A DNA stretch of 64,000 nucleotides, from NCBI RefSeq assembly GCF_027580225.2, contig NC_073358.2, positions 47,702,001 through 47,766,000 on the forward strand, written 5' to 3'. The notes beneath the pieces are model-generated. The model had not been told where the DNA came from and ran no database searches. It saw only the letters and a program-made list of their open reading frames with translations. The DNA comes from Misgurnus anguillicaudatus. Its lineage: Eukaryota; Chordata; Actinopteri; Cypriniformes; Cobitidae. Position numbers and translations under genes: made by a program. Shown here one piece after another: positions 34,471-46,270 of the stretch (position 1 is its first letter; each line of letters starts with the position of its first letter).

Positions 34471-35080
34471 ATGTCTGTCCGTCTATGTGTCTGTCTTTCT
34501 CTCTATGTGTCTGTCCATTTATGTGTCTGTCTGTCTATGTGTTTGTCTGCCTGTCTGTCAATGAGTGTGTCTTTTTGTCTATGGGTCTGTCTGCCTATAT
34601 GTCTATGAGTCTGTCTTTCTTTCTATGTGTCTGTCTGTCCGTCTATGTCTCTGTCCATCTATGTCTCTGTCTATCTATGTGTTTGTCTGCCTGTCTGTCT
34701 ATGTGTCTGTCTGTCTATGTGTATGTCTGTTCATTTGTATTTCTGTCTAGCTCTTTGTCCAGTTATCTATCTGTCTATGAGTCTGTCTTTCACTGTATGT
34801 GTCTATCGTCTATGTGTCTGTCCATTTATGTGTCTGTCTGTCTATGTGTCTGTCTGTCTATGTGTTTGTCTGCCTGTCAGTCTATAAGTCTACCTTTCTG
34901 TCTATGTGTCTGTCTGTCTATGTTTTTTTCTGTTTATTTGTATTTCTGTCAAGCTTTTTGTCTGTTTATGTGTCTGTCTATGTGTCTATGAGTCTATCTT
35001 TCTGTCTATGTGTCTGTCTGTATATGTGTTTGTCTGGCTGTCTGTCTATAAGTCTGTCTATGAGTCTGTCTTTCTGTCTA

Positions 35081-35123
<43 letters not shown>

Positions 35124-35990
35124 GCCTGTCTGTCTTTCTGTCTGTGTCTTTCTGCCTGTTTGTCTATGAGTCTGTCTTTCTGTCTGTCTGTCTATGTGTT
35201 TGTTTGTCTGTCTGCCTGTCTGTCTGTCTGTCTGTCTGTCTATCAGTCTGTCTTTCTGTCTATGTGTCTTTCAGTCTATGTGTTTGTCTGCCTGTCTGTC
35301 TATGAGTCTGTCTGTCTGTGTGTCTGTCTGTCTATGTGTTTGTTTGTTTGTGTGTTTGTCTGTCTATGTGTCTGTCTGCCTGTCCGTCTATGATTATGTC
35401 TTTCTGTCTATGTGTCTGTCTGGCTGTCTGTCTATGAGTCTGTCTTTCTGTCTGTTTGTCTGTCTGTCTATGTGTTTGTTTGTCTGCTTGTCTGTCTATG
35501 TGTCTGTCTGCCTGTACGTCTATGATTATGTCTTTCTGTCTATGTGTCTGTCTGGCTGTCTGTCTATGAGTCTGTCTTTCAGTCTATGTGTTTGTCCGCC
35601 TATCTTTCTATGAGTCTGTCTTTCAGTCTATGTGTTGTCTGCCTGTCTGTCTATGAGTCTGTCTTTCTGTCTATGTGTCTGTCTGTCTATGTGTCTGTAT
35701 GCCTGTCTGTTTATGATTCTGTCTTTCAGTCTATGTGTCTGTCTGTTTATGAGTCTGTCTTTCAGTCTATGAGTCTTGTTTGTTTATTTGTATTTCTGTC
35801 TAGCTCTCTGTTTATCTGTCTGTCTATGTGTCTGTCTGCCTATCTGTCTATGAGTCTGTCTTTCTGTCTAGGTGTCTGTCTGCCTGTCTGTCAGTCTATG
35901 AGTCGGTATGTCTATGAGTCTGTCTGTCTGACTATGGGGCTGTCCGTTCATGTGTGTCTGTCTGTCCTTTTATGTGTTTGTCCATCTATG

Positions 35991-36721
35991 AGGCTGTTTA
36001 CACTTGGCATTAACATGCGTTTTCGTCGATCAGATCACAAGTGGACGACGTTAATGCCAGGTGTAGACGGTGTTCAAAACGTTTGGAGCTCGTCCACTTT
36101 CGACCACTTTCAACCACATCCAGAGGTAGTCAAAACCACTTTCGATCTGATCGCTTTGGAGTTGCGGAACGCACATGTGGTTGAATATGTTCGAACAGCC
36201 ACACGTGACCACCTTCTCTCCCCCATTTATCTAATCTGAGGTATTAAACAAAAGTTTTACGTCTTTTTTTTACTCCTGGCGTGAACATACGTGAACAATG
36301 CTATTTTTAGCCATTTATTGATAAAACTAAGCGGCTGATCTCCGTAGTTTCGTTTTGAATGCGTGTGAAAGTTGTGCGATCCTATTTCATCAATTGCGCT
36401 GAAAATTCAGAGAAAGCTCTAACATATACACTAACAAAACACTGTGCAGCATGTTTACTTGCTAAACAAGCAGTGGACTCCAACATAATATTAGTTTGCG
36501 TCCATATAAACTCATAATTACTCCCGCTCGGGTTTGAATGACAGCAGATAGACTCGCCCACCATCTCACAGACCACCCCCTCACAGTATTCAGGACAGAA
36601 GCGGTCGAATGTGGACAAAAGAGACGGATTTAAATACCAGGTGTAAACGTAATGTGTCTCTCTCGTCCACTTGTGATCCGATCGATGAAAACACATCTTA
36701 ATACCAAGTATAAACAGCCCC
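35991..36721. mobile_element. Foldback element inserted in the satellite
   Basis: The left end AGGCTGTTTACACTTGGCAT pairs with the right end ATACCAAGTATAAACAGCCC. Inward repeats include cgatcagatcacaagtgga and tccacttgtgatccgatcg. The last 70 codons of the long satellite frame ending at 36239 and the minus-strand frame at 36382-36696 come from this element. Confidence 0.75.
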
Positions 36722-36995
36722 TATGTGTCTGTCTGTTTATCTGTCTGTTTGCCTGTCTGCCTATAAGTCTGTCCATGTGTCTGTATGTCTTTGTGTCTTT
36801 CTGTCTATGCGTCTGTCTGTTTATGTGTATTTCTATCTATCTGTCTGGTGGTTTGTCTGTCTATCTGAAAGTCTGTATGTCTATAAGTTTATCAGTCTGA
36901 CTATGTGTCTTTCTCTCTGTGTGTCTGTCTGTCTGTGAGTCTGTCTGACTTTGTGTCTATCTGTCTATGTGTCTGTCTGTCCTGCAATCAACTAG

Positions 36996-39249
36996 TAATG
37001 CCAAAGCAATCACCCAGAATACCTTAGCAACAGCCTAGACCCTCTGTCTGTCTGTAAGGTCTACAGTATATAAACTTAAACCATTTAAAACTTTTAGATT
37101 TGTCAAGCAATCTTAAAGTTCAAAGTGTCTTGGCAATCAGTTCCTTTCCTGGTTCTCTTCCAGTTTTACCTTCCTCAGTTCTGTCATTTATTCCGTATTT
37201 TTCCTTCCTTCCTTGCTTTAAGATTTCCTACTTTCCTTCCTTCCCTCATTAATGTCTTTTCCTGTTTATTTCTCATTTAAATCTTTGGTCTCGGTGTGAT
37301 TAGTGATGATGTTTTCCCCGGGCGAGTCATATCGCTTACTCACAGTATAAAAATCCAGAGAAGTTTAAGTTTGCCCCACTTTTCCGCGCCCGCCAGTCGG
37401 AGAACTCTGCTGTTTTTGACCTGGATTCTGTACAAGAGCCATCTGTAACACTTTCACGATTCACATTATCATCACACACAATCTCTCGCTCTCTCTCTCT
37501 CATTGTGTCTGCATGTGTCTAGGCTCTTGTTTTATTAACAGTGCTGTATCCATTGAGAAAATGAATAAAACCCCCAGCATTTAATATTGAATAAACAGAT
37601 GAAAGGCAAATGATTTCATAATTCACCTACATTCTCTGCATCTTCACAGTACATCCTCCACAGAGACCAGGGATGACGAGAATATGCAGAAGAGCTTCTC
37701 ATCCTCATGAACGGAGAAATAATTACTTGATCAGAAAGTCAATGCACGGCACAGGGGATTTTCTTGTTAGCCCTGATTCAGCTTGTTTATTTGCATTTTA
37801 AATAACGCAATGTGTTTATAAATCTTACCTGTTGAACTATTTCTTAATCATTACTTGATTCCCATTGAAAATTGTTGGCAAAATAATGGTAAAATGTAAA
37901 CATTATTATTATAATGAATATGATGATAATGAATGGTTGCTAAGCTGTCGGTTGTTGCCCAAATAGTTATTTCATGACGTGTTTGTGTGTGAATGGTTTT
38001 TATTTGACCAAAACTCTGTTGGGAGTCATGGAGAAATCTACTCTTCCGCACCGGCTTAGTGGAAATTAGAAATATTGACTGTAATTTGCATTACTCCCAT
38101 TGGTGTCTGTGCCCCGACAAGGGATACAGGCCGACATTTATTTTAAACACATGAGTGCTTTTAATTATAAAAGCGGTTCATCAGGGCCTATCAGTGGCAC
38201 GGCTGTTCTGTCTAAGTTTGAAACTGGAATTATGAACACGCTTTCATAAGAAAAGTCAAACCGGGCATTTTTAGCACACCGGCAAAATGTTTAATTATCT
38301 CTTTAAACACAGCTGTATAAGTCCGTGCATTACCATGCATAACTTGTAACCAAGTTTATTTGTCCACCAAGTTTATTTGGGCACATATTATGATAAATTG
38401 ATGCACAGTATGTTCAGTACAGTGGTGTATGTTTTACTGTTTTTTTTTAGATGATGTAAGATGTTCACAGTCTGTGTTTTCTGAAGTTTAATACAGCAAG
38501 TTTTTAAGAATTATGTTTATGGACTCTACATTTTTAATGTTTAAGGTATACAGTAGCAGAACAACCTACTAAACAGATGCTACATCTGTCTGCCTCTCGC
38601 AGCCGGATTTTCATTTGCATAAAATTAAACTATATCTAAATGCTAAATAAATAACCTCTGTCTTCAAAAACAATATTTAAGAAATAGCCAGATGGTCTAC
38701 TGCTTCTGCAGAGATTTCCCAGTATGCATTCGATTGACATTTTTCAAAAATACCAAAACGCCACAGAACGGTGAACTGGAAGGCTCTTTTCAAATTTAAG
38801 CCATATATGTACCAAGAAATGCATTCCTCCTGTTGATTTGTATTGGCTGAATCATTTATTTTTGGGTTGTTGTATGTGAACGAACATACGGGTCAATTCA
38901 AAAATGATGAATGTAGTATACCAGCAAGCAATTTTGGATTTAAAAGATGCCTAATACCTAACCAAACACATCCAAGACTAAAGCAATGCAAAATTTGTGC
39001 TGTCGTTGGATAGATGTCTCAAACATAAGTGAAGTAAAATCAATAAATGAAACCAAACACTTTTTAAATCACAGTTGACTTTCCTTACATGATGGAAGTT
39101 ATTTAGTCAAAAACGACATGTAACCAAATGTACATCATGACCGAGGGGCAACCTTCTGATCTCTCTGATGAAGCCAATAAGGAAGTGATTTAAACTGCAA
39201 TTCATCAACTGGCCGCTAGAGGCTGGCTCAATTCCCATAGACCTCCATG
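36996..39249. other. Unassigned intergenic sequence, apparently unique
   Basis: The longest stretch (2.2 kb) without a recognised repeat in the right part of the window. It has a short (CT)n near 37484-37500. No coding exon was recognised. It would be a natural place to look for conserved non-coding elements. Confidence 0.5.
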
Positions 39250-39253
39250 TTAA

Positions 39254-39462
39254 AGGCGGAGTCCACGATGTTTGAAAAACGCTTTGGAAAAGAAGACGGG
39301 CCGACTACCAAAACACACTTATAGCATCAAATCAAATGCCGGGTTGCGTATGTGTGGGGCGGGTCTATCAACAGAAGGTCCAGATTCTATTGGGGTAGGG
39401 GCGTGTTTGTTTAGGTGATTTCAAATATCAACATTGGCTTTCAAACATCATGGACTCCGCCT
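39254..39462. mobile_element. TTAA MITE with GGCGGAGTCCACG ends, copy 1
   Basis: The ends AGGCGGAGTCCACGATGTTT and AAACATCATGGACTCCGCCT are flanked by TTAA (39250-39253, 39463-39466). It is closely similar to 50425-50661 but with a short internal deletion. Confidence 0.85.
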
Positions 39463-39466
39463 TTAA

Positions 39467-40165
39467 AATGTCCATCTTTAGAGAAGAACATTTCAGGCTT
39501 TTTGGTCTGTATAGCTAATTTTGCCCCTCATGACAACTGTGACTTTTGTAACATCCATTTAATTTACTTTAAACCGTAAAGTTCTGCATAATTAGGGGCG
39601 TGACCACTCGAGTGACGGGTGAACAGCCATTTTCGTATATCCGCGAGTGATGCATGATGACGTGCGGCCAAGATGGCGACGACAGGCACCGCCTACTATT
39701 GGCTTCAAAAACGATCTTCAGAAACCTCTGGGTGCCATCACGGACACTACGTTCATATTGTTTTACAGTCTATGCTTATGACATGGTTATTTTATCACTG
39801 GGACCTCCCCATTTCAACAAAATCCTGCGTTAAATAAACACGCACAACACAGCTGTTACCCTGGATAAACAAACTATATCCATTGTTCCCATTATGCTGG
39901 ATTTTTTGGAAAGCTGAATAAGCTTAAATTTCCCTCACGAACAACAACAACACACTTCTTTGGTGACTTTGATTTCGTCTCAGTGAAATGCCCATATAAG
40001 GACTTCCACTGTACTTTCTGCAATGCTTACACAACAGATACAGTAGTTGAAAGAAAACTTTTTGAAATTTTTACAAACACTGTGCATTCGGCACAGAAAT
40101 ACTCTTGTCATACGTCCAAATGGTTTTGCCATGTTTAGCATGAGGAATGCAACTCTTTAACTGTG
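39467..40165. other. Unassigned intergenic sequence
   Basis: The text near 39600-39770 (gtgaccactcgagtgacg, aagatggcgacg) looks like another dispersed repeat fragment, but no termini could be set. Confidence 0.4.
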
Positions 40166-40169
40166 TTAA

Positions 40170-41335
40170 CTCTTTCCTCACCATTGATGAGTTATCTCGT
40201 CAATTAACTCTTTCCCCGCCATTGACGAGATATATCGTCAATTAAGAGAAAACGCTTCCCCGCCAGTGACGAGATTTTCCGTCTTTCCGCGATACCGCTA
40301 TTATCCACCTTCCGCAACTGTTTAAACCCGGAAGTATTGCCCTGTGGCAAGCTGCTGCATGTCCGTGTCTGTTTTAAAGATCGCTCTGAATGGGATCGCT
40401 ATGAAAAGTCCGTCACAAACATGGAATTATCTCTACTTTTTGCTCAAAATGTGGTGTTTTTGCAGAAACCTACCCATATTCAAAAGCTGATTACAAAAGA
40501 ACTACTCAAGGTAGGATGAAACGGTGTTTTTTGTTTGAAAGCAGAGGGTCTGTTCTTTCATTTGGTATATTGTATGTTTATATATCTGAAGAAGAACATT
40601 TTCTGGAAGGCATTAAACTTTGGTGAAAATCATGAAAAATGCTGGCGCTGGCTGGCAACTTTTAAAAAAAATGCTGGCGGTGAAAGAGTTAAGAGCCAAT
40701 GGTCGACTTTTTACGTCAATCCATATTTCCGCTATTAACTAGGTGGCGCTCTTACACAACTTATAAAACACAGAAGCATCCACTGATCCAAAAAGTTCTT
40801 TACAAAATGCAATTATCTCAGCTTTTTGCTCTGATTTTTGGATTTTTGAAGAAACCTACCCATATTTGAGAGGTGATAAAAAGAGAACAAATAAAGATAG
40901 GATAAAACTGTTTATTTTTTTGTTTCAAAGCAGAGTTCTTTCATTTGATATATTGTATGTTTATATATTTAAAGCAACACTAAAGAGTTTTTTTTTACCT
41001 TAAAATAACGTTTCCAAAAAAGTTTCAGTCGGTCATCCACTTGAAACAGGGTGAAAGGCACTTTCACATTCGCTTTGCAGCCCTCTTTCGGCCAAAACCG
41101 CACTAAAGAAGTTTCCAACCGTCGGGTCGCGGTCCTGTAGTTCGAGTGAAAACTACAAAAACTTGCTTTACGGCAGACCTACAATCCAATCAGAGCCAGC
41201 TATGCTGCAGTATTTACGACAGTGGTAATGGACAATTCCGCTTCTAACCTGTAGGGGGAGCAAAGAGCAAAAACTCTTTAGTGTTGCTTTAAAGAAGAAC
41301 ATTTTCTGGAAGGCATTAAACTTTTGAAAAAGTTT
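40170..41335. mobile_element. Family C MITE cluster (intact copy, duplicated left end, and a second damaged copy)
   Basis: An intact copy runs 40208-40688 (CTCTTTCCCCGCCATTGACG to CTGGCGGTGAAAGAG; TTAA at 40204-40207 and 40689-40692). A short extra left end (40170-40203, CTCTTTCCTCACCATTGATG) precedes it after another TTAA (40166-40169). Positions 40693 to about 41335 are a second, end-worn copy in the same orientation, carrying the MITE at 40973-41288. Confidence 0.7.
40973..41288. mobile_element. MITE with AGCAACACTA ends, copy 2
   Basis: The ends AGCAACACTAAAGAGTTTTT and AAAAACTCTTTAGTGTTGCT are flanked by TTAA (40969-40972, 41289-41292). It shares the terminal decamer with 29795-30070 but has a different interior. 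The interrupted host text aagaagaacattttctgg is uninterrupted in the neighbouring copy at 40588-40606. Confidence 0.8.
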
Positions 41336-42005
41336 TTTTTAAAACGACCTTTCAAGGACTTCCAGGTCCAATACCCTCAAATTCAAGGACTAAATGTGGG
41401 TACACATTTCAAGGGAGAGCAAGGTTACATCGTGTTACCTTTAAAGATACATTTCAAGGGAATTTGCGCTGCGTCACTGCAGTGACACTTCTAAGTGCGT
41501 CTGAATGTGTATATCAAATTCAACCAATGGTGAGGCTTAATGACAAAGACAGGGTGACGTGGGAGCCAGGAAGTATATCGCTATCTGAAATATTGCCAAA
41601 GACAGCGTTACAGGGACGCAGGAAGTATGGCAAGGGAAACACAGTGTCTCGTTCCCTTTTCAGAGAACAACAGTTACATACGTAACCCGAGACGTTTTCA
41701 TGTGTCAAACACAACTATGCAAAAAAGCATTTTGGTATGAATCAACATTTGCATACAGAAAATATAAGCATTTAAAGTGAACAGTTTACCAAGTTTGCTT
41801 AAAAGGCTAGAAATTTTATGATATTATCCTACACTACACAGGGAATGATATGGATTTTTTTTCAAATAATTTGCATAAAATAGATTCAAGCACTTCCAAT
41901 GACCTGTATCTGTGTATGTGTATTTTCAAAAACTTCCAAGGGCCTTAAATTTCCCCCCAGATTCACAAACTTTCAAGGATTTCAAGGACCCATGGGAACC
42001 CTGTA
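41336..42005. repeat. Decayed dispersed repeat with CAGGGTTCCCATGGG end (minus orientation)
   Basis: The right end reads ccatgggaaccctg and the body is full of caaggac/ttcaagg phrases (tttcaaggacttcc, aaggatttcaagg). I associate these with a common zebrafish repeat beginning with that terminus. Positions 41449-41706 contain a second repeat (agaacaacagttacatacg). The overlapping open frames at 41464-41714 are repeat sequence. Confidence 0.5.
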
Positions 42006-43290
42006 ATAAGTCAGTATACATGAACCCCCCCCAACCTAAACAGTGAAAGGATTTTGGATGCAGGGATGATGTCTACCCTGCACAATACTAGCGAAAGTTT
42101 AGAGATTAAAAGTTCTTGAAAGCATAGAGATGTGAGCTCCGGCAAAAAACACATTTCATGCCGTCTAGCCTTTGGCCTTCTAGGTAAAACTTCGGTGTGG
42201 TTTCCAATTATGGCTGTAATTCAATTGAAACTTAATCACGCGGCACAGAAGCGATAGAGTTTGTGCTTTAAACCTGCAATCAAACTGCTGTGATTCTGAA
42301 TTACAATCCAAAGCACTGCTAGCTCTTAGATTATTACAGCTTGTCTTTCACACAGCAGCGGATGACGGGGCGTGAAGAGCTTGTTTTTGAGTTTCAGCCT
42401 ATGTATTGTAGCTAAGAACCGAGAAATATTGTATTTGTGAAGCTCGTGTGGCGTAGCTGTAGAGAGAAACTTGTGGTTCTTTGAGAAAGAAAACTAATAA
42501 AACAGAATCACAAGGCATTTCAAGTTTGTGAAATACTCTGTTCCCTCCTTTACAAATCTTGTTGTGCTTCGAGTCATTCAGACTGAATATTCAGCTTTCC
42601 AAAATGCAATATTTAATTCAATAAGACTGAATGCATTGTAACATCAAGTGTTTCTCAATGAAACTGTAAATGGTTATTCAAAGCACTTCATTTATGTTCT
42701 TATCTGCAGTTTCTGTGGCTTTATTTCGTAAAAAACACACACACTCACTATATTCACAAATTTAGGCACATAACCAAATGCAAATGTAGCCTAGTTAAAG
42801 GTTCTCCCATGCTAATAGGAATATATTACCTTTAATGTTTCCAGCGCTTGTAGACAGGTTTTCCTCTGCCATTTGGTCCATAGACCTGACCTAAAGCTTA
42901 TTTTTACTCTGCTCACAAAACGTATATTCTTTTATTTACTTGATATTTTTGTTGCGTAATTTTACGTGTATTCATTTTATCCAAAGCGACTTACAGTGCA
43001 TTAGATTTTAACAGTACAGTATGTGTTGCTGATGCAGTGCTCTATGAATAAAGGGTGCCAGAAAAATACCGTAAAATAACGGGCACAATAAATTACAGAA
43101 ATTTTCCGTAATACACAAATACATTTTTTTCTGTAATTTTACATAGAAACACTCAAGAGAAGTACAACATAAATGCATGAACTAACAATGAGCAATGCAG
43201 TTTTAATCATATATTAATATTTATTCATTTTAGTTAATGTTGATGTTAGTTCACTATACGTTAACTAATATTAAGTTACAAGGTAGTCAA
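42006..43290. other. Unassigned intergenic sequence
   Basis: Apparently unique up to about 42950. The phrase catttatccaaagcgacttac near 42975 is a fragment commonly found in fish repeats. No exon was seen. Confidence 0.45.
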
Positions 43291-43293
43291 GGT

Positions 43294-43579
43294 ATACTCT
43301 AAAATCAAACGGTGCTATATAGCACCAAAAGTGGTTCTTTGCTCGTAACCATAGAAGAACCATTTTTAGTGCCATTTAGCACCGGTGAAGCACCTGTGTA
43401 GAACCATATAATGCTATGTAGAACCAAATGTGGTGCTATAGTGGTGCTATATGGCCCCTATATGGTTCTACACAGGTGCTTCACCGGTGCTAAATGGCAC
43501 TAAAAATGGTTCTTCTATGGTTACGATTCAAATCAACAGTTTTGGTGCTATATAGCACCGTTTGTTTTTTTAGAGTGTA
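43294..43579. repeat. Very symmetrical palindromic element
   Basis: Arms from tactctaaaa-aaacggtgct to agcaccgttt-ttttagagtgta pair through gctatatagcaccaaaa, agaagaaccatttttagtgc and accggtgaagcacctgtg and their complements. The element is about 286 bp. Its interior is itself made of gctatata/gtagaacca units. A short relative (cactcttaaaaataaagg) is at 27757-27812. Confidence 0.8.
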
Positions 43580-43623
43580 TAGTCCAACATGGTATAAATT
43601 ACATGAAATATTTTGCTAATTTT

Positions 43624-44031
43624 TCTGCGTCATTGTCACCTATTTCCGCCATTTTACGTGCCCGTGCCACGACTTTCTTTTTCGTGTCAGTTTCATGTAT
43701 TGGTTACTCAACGTTTTTTCCTATTTTTAAACCATTGTTGCTTCGGTTTGGGGTTAGATTTGCTGTTTGCGTTAGGATGTCACTTTAAGTATTGGCTTAT
43801 ACTATTTTATTTGTATGCTTTTTAAACCATTGTCGCCTGATGTTAGGGTTAAAGTTGGGTTTGGGTAAGTATGTCATTTTATGTAACAAAAAGTCATTCT
43901 AACCTCAAACTGAAGCGACAATGGTAAGAAAATAGCAAAAACAGTCGAGTAACCAATACTTGAAACTGACACGGAAAAGAAATTTGTGGCACAGACACGT
44001 AAAATGGCAGAAATACTGACAATGACACAGA
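43624..44031. repeat. Foldback element with TCTGCGTCATTGTCA ends
   Basis: The arms tctgcgtcattgtca / tgacaatgacacaga pair, then gccattttacgtg / cacgtaaaatggc and ttcatgtattggttactc / gagtaaccaatacttgaa. Overlapping short frames (43603-43825) are shadows. Confidence 0.75.
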
Positions 44032-44087
44032 ATATATTTTGTGACTATTTCATGGAATTTGTTGGATCAGGCTTGTATTGTCTATTA

Positions 44088-44381
44088 CAGTGGTTCTCAA
44101 ACTTTTTCAGCGTGTGGCCCCCCTTGTGTACGGCGCATTTCTTCGCGGCCCCCCAAAGAAAATTTATGACAAAAAACTATTCTAAAACTCAACTTTTAAT
44201 TAAACAAAACAAATTGAATGATACAAAGTTGTGCTGTTGGTTAGTAGCCATATTTTTTTAGGTTTAATTCCACAGAATTTATGATAAATTAATTTATTAT
44301 ATAAAATGTCATAAAACTGGGGCCCCCCTGGCACCATCTCGCGGCCCCCTGGGGGCCCGGACCCCAGTTTGAGAACCGCTG
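44088..44381. mobile_element. hAT-type MITE, copy 2, with perfect 8-bp duplication
   Basis: This 294-bp element has ends CAGTGGTTCTCAAACTTTTT and CAGTTTGAGAACCGCTG and is flanked by identical 8-mers gtctatta (44080-44087 and 44382-44389). Body text (gcggccccccaaagaaaat, cataaaactggggcccccct) is shared with 24785-25063. The perfect duplication indicates a fairly recent insertion. Confidence 0.9.
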
Positions 44382-44389
44382 GTCTATTA

Positions 44390-46262
44390 CATTATTGCAA
44401 TTTAGCGTGTAATCTGTGATGGTAACCACCAGCAATCAATAGCTGTCATTTCACCATTTAGGTTCACTATAGACCAAATTTAGTCCGGCTATGAGTAACC
44501 TACTTCTAGCCAAAGTAAGCTTGAATTTGGTTTCATGTCATTTTAGCCGAAATAACTAGAAGTAAAATGTTTGATATTCTGTTAGGTAAGCAAAAGTCAA
44601 CAGGGATTACAAGGTGTTTGGTTTTATTTATTTATTTAGACGTCTGCATCTATTACTGACAGCCCAAATGTCCCCTTGTTTTAGCTTAGACATCTGGGCT
44701 GTGTTTGGAGAGCTATTAGACGTCTTTTTAGTCAAAATTGCTTTCTGGAAAGCTACAAAGGCATTGCAATGTTGTAAATGTATTACTGAGTACATTTAAG
44801 TGTTTTTCAGGTGGTTGCTTACAAGCTAAAGTCTAATATCTATGATATTATGTTGTCTCAATGCGACTCAGACTAATGTATATGAATAGTGTCAAATGTT
44901 GAATTTTAGTTTATAATGTAATCATTGTTGTAAATAAAGACAAGCCCAAACAAATGATACTTCATCCATTAAAAAAAGGTCAATCAATTCTGTAATTTTG
45001 AATGAAGAAGAGATAGTTGGAACATAATATTATGCAAATGACCAATTATGTAATGACACTGAAACAGTAAAACCACAAAATCAAGTGGGCTTTAATGGTT
45101 GAGATATGATATTATGCAAGCTGACATAAATTTGTGTTTTTAGTATCCGAAAAAAGAGGCTAATTGACACTTTATGAAAATCGATACCAGTTGATGTAAT
45201 GCTATGTGGGTGATCTGTATCCTGTAGATCTGAAGCCGATCTTTGTTAAACACAGCTGGCCTGAACTGCATTAACCCCTGAATGATCCATCAACAGGAGA
45301 CCTGGCGCATCCCACATGAATGTAATGAAGTCCAGGTAAGCAATACAATTTCATCTCAAGCACTCTTCAAACGCATGACCTCTTGTCCGTGACGTAACTG
45401 AGCCGTATTTCTAATTAATGCATATGTGAGGGGGAGAACAGGAAAAGATTTTGGTTAGGGTTTGGGAAAAGTTGTATATTATGTCAAGGATGGAGCCTGG
45501 TGTAAATCGTGAGTTATGTCACAGACAGGCTGTCATTTTCGGTTTGTGCGCGGCTAAATGATCCGGAACACTGGTGAATGTATTTGTCCGAGGATGTTGA
45601 TGGATATGGAAGAGATGGTGAGGATATCCCTGACAGTTGCATTCAGGTCATGTTGATATATTGGCGTTCTCCTGTAAAACGCATTAATGTGTTTAGGAGT
45701 TTTAGGGTTGCCTATCAAATTCTTTAGTTTTCTCCTCCAGCATTATAAAAAGAAATTGCAACGCACAATGCAGAAAACAGTCACCTAAAGGTCAGCTCTG
45801 TAAAATCAGATGACTTTATCCCGGAGAAACATAACAGGACTGAAAGAAACGTAAGAAACAATTCATCAAAACGGTTCCTTGCATGGCCAAATATGTAAAA
45901 GCAGAGTTAACAGTACTGCACTCTTTTCAATAAAAAGCATGATCAGATTATGCCAAAATATGTAATTAAAGCTGCAATTCGTAACTTTATTCTGTTAAAA
46001 ATGTATAAAAAATCTGTTTTTGAGTATCCTTTCCCTGCAGCAGTGATATTGTAATAATGATTTATAATATGCTTGGTCATACTTTATGTATGTGTTTTAA
46101 AAAACAACAGACATTTCCCGCAAAATCGGACCTGGCAGCTCAACTTGTAAATCATTATTATCGTGGTACGGTAAGGAGACAGTTTTGAACACTTTTATTC
46201 ATTTATTTATGTTTATTTATTTCGAACAAATATAATAAAAAATGTACAATACAATCTGTCTA
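44390..46262. other. Unassigned intergenic sequence with one exon-like segment
   Basis: Mostly unique. Positions 45228-45335 are bounded by an acceptor-like tatcctgtag and a strong donor (tccag|gtaagc) but have stops in all three frames, so only a non-coding exon could be meant. No other feature was recognised. Confidence 0.4.
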
Positions 46263-46270
46263 CTATTATA

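Larger units (their letters stand above)
34125..36995 (+). repeat. TCTG / TATG-TGTCTG satellite, ~2 kb in total
   Basis: This is degenerate tetranucleotide DNA made of tctg with regular tctatg(t/a)g variants, giving a higher-order unit of about 16-32 bases. A pure run of the tetramer lies near 35086-35124. Because the base unit is 4 bp and stop codons are rare, long frames open in all three forward phases (up to 231 codons, Cys/Leu/Ser/Val). These are not proteins. The tract is interrupted by two MITEs (about 34214-34470 and 35991-36721). Confidence 0.95.

Noticed and set aside
34485..36239. Long forward open frames of Cys, Leu, Ser, Val (up to 231 codons)
   Set aside because: They arise from a TCTG-based satellite that is open in all three phases. 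There are no domains and no initiation or splice logic.
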